Shown here in pieces: positions 1-5,226 of a DNA stretch of 5,226 nt. The notes under the pieces are model-generated. The model made no database searches. It was not told where the DNA came from and saw nothing but the letters and a program-made list of their open reading frames with translations. The stretch covers positions 1 through 5,226 of the forward strand of contig CBDVCD010000255.1 in the NCBI GenBank assembly GCA_965372385.1, written 5' to 3'. The position numbers and the translations under genes were made by a program. The stretch's first letter is position 1, and each line of letters opens with the position of its first letter. Origin of the DNA: JASJBU01 sp965372385. Its GTDB lineage: Bacteria; Pseudomonadota; Gammaproteobacteria; Chromatiales; Chromatiaceae.

Positions 1-98
1 TATATTTGGCGAGCATAACGCTTCCACGCCCCACAGGCGACGCTCGCTCACGCCATGTTTTAATGTTGCCATCAATGAATCACACCGAACTGGCCTGA
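1..98 (+). CDS. Possible 3' end of an upstream gene, product unknown (partial)
   Basis: The frame beginning at base 3 is open from the left edge of the window to a TGA at 96-98, giving 31 residues that end in LPSMNHTELA. The TGA shares its A with the ATG at 98 (TGATG), the arrangement expected for two translationally coupled genes. The tail is too short to assign to a family. A His near the C-terminus after a hydrophobic stretch could recall some alpha/beta hydrolases, but that is a guess only. A second frame (from base 2) also stays open through this stretch and runs into the next gene, so openness alone is weak evidence. The stop-start overlap is the main reason for listing it. Confidence 0.4.
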   Translation, partial: YLASITLPRPTGDARSRHVLMLPSMNHTELA

Positions 99-1771
99 TG
101 ATGAGTGCTTGTCGTGTGCCTACTTGGATGCGATGGGGCAGTCTCATGCGTCCGGCTGCCGGTTTTCTAATTGCATGCATCTGGCTGCTGATGCAGCAAG
201 CGATCGCGCAGAACACTGCGCCGCTACCATCCTTCGAGCAACTCGAAGCAGAAGGCGCAGTCATCGGCGAAGTGCGAATTGACAACCAGAATATATTCGA
301 TCTGGACGACCCGAAAGAAAACAACGTTCTTTTTTGGCTTGCCAACACTTTGCACATCCGCACACGCCCCACCGTCATCCGGCGCACACTGTTATTCAAA
401 AGCGGGGAACCCGTTTCGGTGCAGTTGATCGAAGAGACCGAACGCCTGCTTCGCGAGAACAATTACCTTTACGACGTGACAATCCGTCCGCTTGCCTACC
501 ACGAGGGAGTTGTCGACATTGAGGTCATTACCAGAGACACCTGGACACTGGATCTGGGGCTAGGCTTTACGCGCAAAGGGGGAGACAACGAAACCAAGTA
601 CGGGCTCAAGGAATACAACCTTTTCGGAACCGGCATCGGAATCGGATGGCAACGCACCATCATCGACGAAGGCACAGCCGACCAATTCGAGTTCCAGATC
701 AACCAGCTTTTCGGCACAAGAGCCAGGCTGAACTATAGCTACGAGGAGCGCTACGACGGCAAGGGGCAGTTCGCATCGCTGGTACGCCCATTCTATGCAC
801 TCGACGCGCGCTGGGCTGCCGGCGTTCAGGGCTCCACCACGGACAGATTGATTTCGAGTTACACCGACGCTGTGCTGACCGCCCAGTATCGACGAGAGCG
901 GGACGTTGCGAGCGTATTCGGTGGCTGGTCGAAGGGTCTGATTGATGGCTGGACTCAACGTTATTCTGCAGGTCTTGACTATCTGAAAGACGATAACGAA
1001 CTGGTGCCTGGACAGCCGCCCCCTACCAAGTTACCCCAAGACGAGGTGCGGGTGTCGCCGTTTGTAAGATATGAGGTGATTGAGGACAATTTCACAAAGA
1101 CCAAGAATCGCGATCAAATCGAACGTACCGAGTATTTTCTGCTTGGCTTTCGCTCGAACCTCAAACTGGGGTACGCGGCTACCGCGCTTGGATCGAACCG
1201 GCCTGCCTGGAGTTATGCGGCATCCGCCAGCGATGGCTGGGAAATGCCCGGCAACCGCATTCTGGTGATGGAAGGCGCGGTCGCCGGCGTATATGCTGAC
1301 AGCCACACTGAAGACCAACTGATCTCGGGTTCGGTCGAGTACTACGTTCCACAGAGCAAACGAGCGCAAACATATATTGGCCTGGCAGGCGATGTGGCAC
1401 GTGATGTGAACGAGTCGAATCAACTCACCCTCGGGGGCGAAAACGGGCTGCCTGGCTACCCAGACGATTATCAGAGCGGCAACCGTCGTGTCCTGCTCAA
1501 TGTCGAGCAGCGACTCTATTCGGACTGGTTTCCGTTTCGCCTGTTTCGCGTGGGCGGCGCTGTGTTCTTCGACGTGGGTCGTGCGTGGGGCGGTGAGGCA
1601 ACCAACACCACCAATCCCGGCTGGCTGAGCGATGTCGGTTTTGGCTTGCGCCTATTCAGTGTACGCTCGGCATTCGGAACCGTCTGGCGCCTCGACTTCG
1701 CGTTTCCGATAAATCCGACCGACGACATTCCCGATCACCAGATCCTGATTTACAGCAAGAGGGGATTCTGA
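98..1771 (+). CDS. Omp85-superfamily (BamA/TamA-like, surface antigen D15 type) outer-membrane beta-barrel protein
   Basis: Predicted outer-membrane protein of 557 aa. A Sec signal peptide is visible: Arg-containing n-region, hydrophobic core FLIACIWLLM at about residues 23-32, and an AIA|Q cleavage site after residue 37. Residues about 54-146 look like a single POTRA domain, with LLFKSGEPVS, a helix ETERLLRENNYLYDV and a closing strand VVDIEVITRDTW. The rest (about 150-557) alternates aromatic and polar residues as in a 16-strand barrel and ends in Phe, as expected for BAM-inserted proteins. The L6-loop region GGENGLPGYP (446-455) precedes NRRVLLNVEQRL, and FFDVGRAWGG follows, both typical of the surface-antigen family. 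The L6 Arg is replaced by Pro452. With one POTRA and this length it is not BamA (five POTRAs, about 800 aa) and probably not TamA (three POTRAs). Its substrate is unknown. No clear Shine-Dalgarno precedes ATG 98. Starts at 128 or 146 are possible; Met at 146 would leave a compact 21-aa signal peptide. I kept 98 because of the TGATG overlap. Confidence 0.85.
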   Translation: MMSACRVPTWMRWGSLMRPAAGFLIACIWLLMQQAIAQNTAPLPSFEQLEAEGAVIGEVRIDNQNIFDLDDPKENNVLFWLANTLHIRTRPTVIRRTLLFKSGEPVSVQLIEETERLLRENNYLYDVTIRPLAYHEGVVDIEVITRDTWTLDLGLGFTRKGGDNETKYGLKEYNLFGTGIGIGWQRTIIDEGTADQFEFQINQLFGTRARLNYSYEERYDGKGQFASLVRPFYALDARWAAGVQGSTTDRLISSYTDAVLTAQYRRERDVASVFGGWSKGLIDGWTQRYSAGLDYLKDDNELVPGQPPPTKLPQDEVRVSPFVRYEVIEDNFTKTKNRDQIERTEYFLLGFRSNLKLGYAATALGSNRPAWSYAASASDGWEMPGNRILVMEGAVAGVYADSHTEDQLISGSVEYYVPQSKRAQTYIGLAGDVARDVNESNQLTLGGENGLPGYPDDYQSGNRRVLLNVEQRLYSDWFPFRLFRVGGAVFFDVGRAWGGEATNTTNPGWLSDVGFGLRLFSVRSAFGTVWRLDFAFPINPTDDIPDHQILIYSKRGF

Positions 1772-1781
1772 GCCGGTTTGA

Positions 1782-1806
1782 GGAAATGGTCAGTTTTTTT
1801 ATTTCC
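1782..1806. repeat. Short inverted repeat with a T-run in its loop
   Basis: GGAAAT at 1782-1787 is the exact reverse complement of ATTTCC at 1801-1806. The 13-base loop contains seven consecutive T (1794-1800). Because the T-run lies inside the loop and not after the stem, and the stem is only 6 bp and AT-rich, this does not fit an intrinsic terminator for the barrel gene. It overlaps the predicted -35 and spacer of the ppsA promoter and may be chance. Confidence 0.3.
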
Positions 1807-1815
1807 AGCTAAAAT
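1787..1815 (+). promoter_or_regulatory. Candidate sigma70-type promoter for ppsA-ppsR
   Basis: TGGTCA at 1787-1792 matches the -35 consensus TTGACA at 4 of 6 bases. TAAAAT at 1810-1815 matches the -10 consensus TATAAT at 5 of 6, and the spacer is the ideal 17 bases. Transcription would start near 1822, giving a leader of about 130 nt before the ppsA ATG. A second -35-like hexamer, TTGACT at 1893-1898, has no good -10 at 16-18 bases and is less likely. Inferred from sequence only. Confidence 0.45.
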
Positions 1816-1822
1816 CCCGGCG

Positions 1823-1834
1823 TAGGTTAACCTA
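1823..1834. promoter_or_regulatory. Perfect 12-base palindrome, possible operator
   Basis: TAGGTTAACCTA is a perfect self-complementary 12-mer with no spacer. It begins about 8 bases after the candidate -10 element, so it would sit at about +1 to +12 of the predicted transcript, where a bound dimeric repressor would block initiation. It does not obviously match the Cra/FruR consensus that controls ppsA in E. coli. The regulator, if any, is unknown. Confidence 0.35.
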
Positions 1835-1938
1835 TACCCCTTTTCGCGATGACGCATTTAGAGTAGTCAGTTATGGGATTTCATACCTAACATTGACTGT
1901 AGCTGTCTGCTTGTCTAACCCCAGCCTGGCTTCAATCC

Positions 1939-1945
1939 GGAGGAA
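1939..1945 (+). promoter_or_regulatory. Strong Shine-Dalgarno fixing the ppsA start
   Basis: GGAGGAA lies 7 bases upstream of the ATG at 1953, which is near-ideal spacing. It rules against the in-frame TTG at 1893, which would add 20 residues without homology to PpsA and has no comparable ribosome binding site. Confidence 0.85.
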
Positions 1946-1952
1946 TCAACTC

Positions 1953-4352
1953 ATGCTCCATTCACCCAACGATAGTTACCATCAGAACCAATCAATCATC
2001 TGGTTTGAACAGCTGAAAATGGATGACCTACCTCAGGTTGGTGGTAAAAACGCATCTCTGGGTGAGATGATCAGTGAATTGTCCAAGGCCGATGTCTCGG
2101 TTCCTGGCGGCTTCGCAACGACCGCCGATGCCTTTCGGGAATTCATCCGTTACAACCAGCTGGACGATAAGATTAATCAGCTGCTCTCTGCACTGGACAT
2201 CGAGGATGTGGAGGCACTGGCTGAAACCGGCAAAACCATCCGCAACTGGGTGACAGAGGCCACCCTGCCCGCCGATCTGGAACAGGCCATCGCCGCCGCC
2301 TACCAGGAACTCGCGGCGGAATCGGCAGATGAACTGGCTGTAGCCGTACGCTCCTCCGCCACCGCGGAGGATCTGCCGAACGCCTCCTTTGCCGGTCAGC
2401 AGGAGACCTATCTGAATGTCTCCGGCATCGATGCGGTGCTTAGCGCGGTGAAAATGGTCTTCGCCTCGCTGTATAACGACCGCGCCATCGCCTACCGGGT
2501 GCATCAGGGATTCAAACACGAGGAGGTGGCGCTTTCCGCCGGTATCCAGCGTATGGTGCGCTCCGATATCGGCTCCGCCGGGGTGATCTTCACCCTGGAC
2601 ACGGAATCGGGTTTCGATGAGGTCATCTTCATCACCAGCGCCTATGGTCTGGGGGAGATGGTGGTGCAGGGTGCGGTGAATCCGGACGAGTTCTATGTGC
2701 ATAAAGGCAATCTGGAGCAGGGACGGCCCGCCATCCTTTCGCGCGCCCTCGGCAGCAAACTCATCAAGCTGGTCTACAGCGAGGCGGCGGATGAGAACGT
2801 GATCAAGATGGATGTTGCTGAACAGGACCAGCAGCGCTTCTCTCTCAACGATGCGCAAATCGAGAGCCTTGCCAGACACGCCCTGACCATCGAACGCCAC
2901 TACGGGCGACCCATGGATATCGAGTGGGCACTCGACGGCGTCGATGGCAGGCTCTACATCCTGCAGGCCAGGCCTGAAACGGTGGAGAGCCGGGTTGACC
3001 GTACGCGAGTGGAGCGGTTTCAACTCGATGAACAGGGCCCGGTTCTGGCCCAGGGAAGGGCCATCGGCCAACGCATTGGCGCGGGTGTCGCCAAGGTCAT
3101 CGAGAGCGCAGCCGAGATGGCCCGGGTGGAAGCAGGGGATGTGCTGATTACAGACATGACCGATCCCGACTGGGAGCCGGTGATGAAACGGGCCTCCGCC
3201 ATCGTCACCAATCGAGGCGGTCGCACCTGTCACGCCGCCATCATCGCCCGGGAACTGGGCATACCCGCGGTGGTCGGCTGTGGTGATGCCACGGACCGGA
3301 TCCGGGATGGCCAACTGGTCACGGTTTCCTGCGCCGCGGGGGATGATGGCTTCATCTACGAGGGATTGTTGAAACACACCGTCAGCTACGGCGACATCCA
3401 ACATCTGCCCGAACTACCGGTAAAGATCATGATGAACCTGGCCAACCCGCACAGTGCCTTCGGCTTCAGTCGTATCCCCAATGCCGGCATCGGCCTGGCA
3501 CGCCTGGAATTCATCATCAACACCACCATCGGCGTGCATCCGCGGGCACTGCTGGAATTCGACAACCTGCCGGAGGCACTGCAGACGCAGATCAAGGCTC
3601 GCATGGCGGGTTATGCCGATCCGGTCAGCTTCTATGTGGAGAAACTGGCTGAGGGCATTGCCACCCTGGCCGCCGGTTTCAGAGACAAACCGGTGATCGT
3701 GCGTCTGTCGGATTTCAAATCCAACGAATACGCCAATCTACTCGGGGGGAGTCTCTACGAGCCCAAGGAGGAGAATCCGATGATCGGCTTCCGCGGGGCC
3801 GCCCGCTATATCTCGGATGCCTTTCGGCCCTGCTTCGAACTGGAGTGCCGCGCCCTGAAAAGGGTCCGTGAAGAGATGGGATTCAGCAACCTGGAGATCA
3901 TGATCCCCTTCGTGCGCACGCTGGATGAGGCCAGCCAGGTCAGCAAACTGCTGAAGGCCAATGGATTGCAACGCGGGCGTAATGGGCTGCGCATCATCAT
4001 GATGTGCGAACTGCCCTCCAACGCCGTGCTGGCGAAGAAGTTTCTACATTACTTCGATGGCTTCTCCATCGGCTCCAACGACCTGACCCAGCTCACCCTG
4101 GGAGTGGACCGGGATTCCGCCCTGCTCGCCCAGAGCTTCGATGAACGTGACCCGGCGGTGAAAAAGATGCTCAGCCTGGCGATCAAGGCCTGCCATAGTG
4201 AAGGCAAGTATGTGGGCATCTGCGGTCAGGGACCTTCCGATTTCCCCGACCTGGCCGAGTGGCTGATGCAGGAGGGCATCAGCAGCATCTCACTCAACCC
4301 GGATACGGTGGTGGACACTTGGAACAAACTGGCGGCCAGCCGACCCCAGTGA
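1953..4352 (+). CDS. ppsA: Phosphoenolpyruvate synthase (pyruvate, water dikinase)
   Basis: Cytoplasmic enzyme converting pyruvate + ATP + H2O to phosphoenolpyruvate + AMP + Pi, needed for gluconeogenesis from pyruvate, lactate or other C3 sources. The protein is 799 aa, against 792 in E. coli. Three domains are in the standard order. The N-terminal ATP/pyruvate-binding domain (about 15-350) has VGGKNASLGEM and VRSSATAEDLP at 132-142. The swivelling phosphohistidine domain (about 385-470) has GGRTCHAAIIARELGIP with catalytic His427. The C-terminal PEP/pyruvate TIM barrel (about 480-795) has LARLEF at 515-520 with substrate-binding Arg517, IIMMCELPSN near 681-690, and GICGQGPSD with catalytic Cys757. 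Thr425, two residues before the His, corresponds to the Thr that PpsR phosphorylates in E. coli (Thr419), so PpsR control should operate. The start is ATG 1953, set by the Shine-Dalgarno at 1939-1945. The stop TGA overlaps the ppsR ATG. No truncation or missing key residue was seen. Confidence 0.98.
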   Translation: MLHSPNDSYHQNQSIIWFEQLKMDDLPQVGGKNASLGEMISELSKADVSVPGGFATTADAFREFIRYNQLDDKINQLLSALDIEDVEALAETGKTIRNWVTEATLPADLEQAIAAAYQELAAESADELAVAVRSSATAEDLPNASFAGQQETYLNVSGIDAVLSAVKMVFASLYNDRAIAYRVHQGFKHEEVALSAGIQRMVRSDIGSAGVIFTLDTESGFDEVIFITSAYGLGEMVVQGAVNPDEFYVHKGNLEQGRPAILSRALGSKLIKLVYSEAADENVIKMDVAEQDQQRFSLNDAQIESLARHALTIERHYGRPMDIEWALDGVDGRLYILQARPETVESRVDRTRVERFQLDEQGPVLAQGRAIGQRIGAGVAKVIESAAEMARVEAGDVLITDMTDPDWEPVMKRASAIVTNRGGRTCHAAIIARELGIPAVVGCGDATDRIRDGQLVTVSCAAGDDGFIYEGLLKHTVSYGDIQHLPELPVKIMMNLANPHSAFGFSRIPNAGIGLARLEFIINTTIGVHPRALLEFDNLPEALQTQIKARMAGYADPVSFYVEKLAEGIATLAAGFRDKPVIVRLSDFKSNEYANLLGGSLYEPKEENPMIGFRGAARYISDAFRPCFELECRALKRVREEMGFSNLEIMIPFVRTLDEASQVSKLLKANGLQRGRNGLRIIMMCELPSNAVLAKKFLHYFDGFSIGSNDLTQLTLGVDRDSALLAQSFDERDPAVKKMLSLAIKACHSEGKYVGICGQGPSDFPDLAEWLMQEGISSISLNPDTVVDTWNKLAASRPQ

Positions 4353-5164
4353 TGGCAAAACGCCTCATCTATCTGATCTCCGACCACACCGGCATCACGG
4401 TGGAGACCATGGGCCGGGCCCTGCTAAGCCAGTTCGAAACCCTGGAGTATGAACTGGTGCGGTGGCCCTTCATCGACAGCATGGAGAAGGCACGGGGCGC
4501 GGCCGAACGCATCAGACAGACCGGTCGCGACTCAGCACTGCCGCCGATCGTCTTCAGCACCCTCGTCGATCCCGCCGTGCGTGCCTGTTTCAGGGAGATT
4601 GGCGCCATGGTGTTCGATTTCTTTGAGTCTTTCACCAGTCGTCTGGAACATGAGCTTAAACTCAAATCAGCGCCGATCCGTGGCCGGCGCCACGGTATGG
4701 AAAATCGCCGCGCTTACGACGAGCGTATCCAGGCGGTCAACTTCGCCCTGGCCAATGACGATGGCGCCACGACCAAAAACTATCCGGCCGCCGACCTGAT
4801 CCTGATCGGGGTCTCCCGTTGCGGCAAGACCCCCAGCTGCCTCTTTCTGGGACTGCAACAGGGCATTCTGGCCGCCAACTATCCATTGACGGAAGATGAT
4901 CTGCTGCAAGACCAGCTACCCGCTCCACTGCAAGGTTTTCGGGAAAAGCTGATCGGTCTCACCATCGATGCCCAGCAGTTACATCGCATCCGTCAGGAGC
5001 GCCGACCCAACAGCCGTTACGCATCCCCAGAGCAGTGCAGAAGGGAGATCAGGCTGGTGGAATCCCTGTTCAGAGACCAGCGCATCCCGTTTCTCGATAC
5101 CACCGCCATGTCGATCGAGGAGATCGCCACCCGGTTGGTCCAGCGGCTCAAGCCCCAGTCATAA
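4352..5164 (+). CDS. ppsR: PEP synthase regulatory protein: bifunctional ADP-dependent kinase / Pi-dependent pyrophosphorylase
   Basis: Cytoplasmic regulator of PpsA from the kinase-PPPase (DUF299) family. In characterised members it phosphorylates the regulatory Thr of phospho-PpsA using ADP, inactivating it, and reverses this by phosphorolysis with Pi, yielding PPi. The protein is 270 aa (E. coli 277 aa). The N-terminus has the family signature YLISDHTGITVETMGRALLS (residues 7-26). The P-loop region reads GVSRCGKTPSC at 153-163, with Lys159. Downstream family blocks include AANYPL, LIGLTID, RQERRPNSRYAS, QCRREI and the C-terminal SIEEIATRLV. The ATG at 4352 overlaps the ppsA stop by one base (TGATG) with no clear Shine-Dalgarno, so translation probably depends on ribosomes finishing ppsA. 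The open frame extends back to an ATG at 4259 inside ppsA, but those 31 extra codons carry no family homology and the conserved N-terminus starts at 4352. Residues 157 and 163 in the P-loop are Cys, where I recall Ser in E. coli. Confidence 0.97.
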   Translation: MAKRLIYLISDHTGITVETMGRALLSQFETLEYELVRWPFIDSMEKARGAAERIRQTGRDSALPPIVFSTLVDPAVRACFREIGAMVFDFFESFTSRLEHELKLKSAPIRGRRHGMENRRAYDERIQAVNFALANDDGATTKNYPAADLILIGVSRCGKTPSCLFLGLQQGILAANYPLTEDDLLQDQLPAPLQGFREKLIGLTIDAQQLHRIRQERRPNSRYASPEQCRREIRLVESLFRDQRIPFLDTTAMSIEEIATRLVQRLKPQS

Positions 5165-5226
5165 GGGCTGCGGAAAAAATGAGTTGTCCGAAGATCACGT
5201 TCATATTTGGGTGAGATTTGGGCGAT
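5165..5226. other. Right-edge intergenic sequence with an imperfect 11-base tandem duplication
   Basis: After the ppsR TAA there are 62 bases with no convincing gene. An ATG at 5179 opens only 11 codons before TGA at 5212-5214. No hairpin followed by a T-run is visible, so no intrinsic terminator for ppsA-ppsR can be called. At the very edge, ATTTGGGTGAG (5205-5215) is followed directly by ATTTGGGCGAT (5216-5226), which matches at 9 of 11 positions. The window ends before it is clear whether this continues. Confidence 0.4.

Noticed and set aside
560..958. A 132-codon - strand frame inside the barrel-protein gene
   Set aside because: It is an antisense shadow of a gene whose own frame shows a signal peptide, a POTRA domain and family motifs. 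It has no domain or ribosome binding site of its own.
1031..1423. A 130-codon - strand frame inside the barrel-protein gene
   Set aside because: Antisense shadow with no recognisable motif, fully covered by the barrel-coding region.
1782..1806. Intrinsic terminator after the barrel-protein gene
   Set aside because: The T-run sits in the loop of the GGAAAT/ATTTCC pair and does not follow a GC-rich stem, so it does not meet the usual pattern.
1893..1952. Extension of ppsA to the in-frame TTG at 1893
   Set aside because: The ATG at 1953 has a near-ideal Shine-Dalgarno (GGAGGAA, 7-base spacing), gives a protein of normal family length, and the extra 20 residues match nothing in PpsA.
2028..3404. 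A 458-codon open frame on the - strand opposite ppsA
   Set aside because: It lies wholly inside the well-conserved ppsA gene, its translation is rich in Gly, His, Asp and Arg with no recognisable domain, and such antisense frames are common opposite GC-rich coding sequence.
4259..4351. Extension of ppsR to the ATG at 4259 inside ppsA
   Set aside because: The 31 added codons are an out-of-frame reading of the conserved PpsA C-terminus. The PpsR family N-terminus begins at the ATG at 4352.
5179..5214. Start of a small gene after ppsR
   Set aside because: Only 11 codons before a stop, no strong ribosome binding site and no recognisable sequence.
1..5226. CRISPR array, tRNA/rRNA gene, insertion sequence, attachment site or defence system
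   Set aside because: No regularly spaced repeats, no cloverleaf-like or rRNA-like sequence, no transposase or integrase coding sequence, and no terminal inverted repeats were seen. The window is ordinary chromosomal gene content.

Overview
The window holds three genes in one orientation (+ strand), plus the probable last 31 codons of a fourth gene entering from the left. The organism is most likely a gammaproteobacterium. It is Gram-negative because it encodes an outer-membrane beta-barrel protein with a Sec signal peptide. Its PpsA and PpsR closely resemble, as I remember them, the E. coli proteins, and the DNA looks moderately GC-rich. The genus cannot be fixed from the sequence alone.

Layout. 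Positions 1-98 carry an open frame that ends in TGA overlapping the next ATG. Positions 98-1771 encode an exported Omp85-superfamily (BamA/TamA-like, 'surface antigen') protein with one recognisable POTRA-like domain and a C-terminal barrel ending in Phe. Positions 1772-1952 are a 181-base gap with a plausible sigma70-type promoter, a perfect 12-base palindrome just downstream of it, and a strong Shine-Dalgarno that fixes the ppsA start at 1953. Positions 1953-4352 encode phosphoenolpyruvate synthase (PpsA, 799 aa). Positions 4352-5164 encode its bifunctional regulator PpsR (270 aa), whose ATG overlaps the ppsA stop. The last 62 bases hold no convincing gene or terminator.

How the genes work together. 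ppsA and ppsR form a functional pair. PpsA makes PEP from pyruvate and ATP, the entry step of gluconeogenesis from C3 compounds. PpsR is the ADP-dependent kinase / Pi-dependent phosphorylase that switches PpsA off and on at the Thr two residues before its catalytic His. Both that Thr (Thr425) and the catalytic His (His427) and Cys (Cys757) are present, so the control circuit looks intact. The outer-membrane protein upstream has no evident metabolic link to the pair and is separated from it by its own promoter region.

I found no new multi-gene system here. The points most worth a second look are the loss of the conserved Arg in the barrel protein's L6 motif (Gly-Leu-Pro-Gly-Tyr), the promoter-palindrome arrangement before ppsA, and the one-base stop-start overlaps at two gene junctions.
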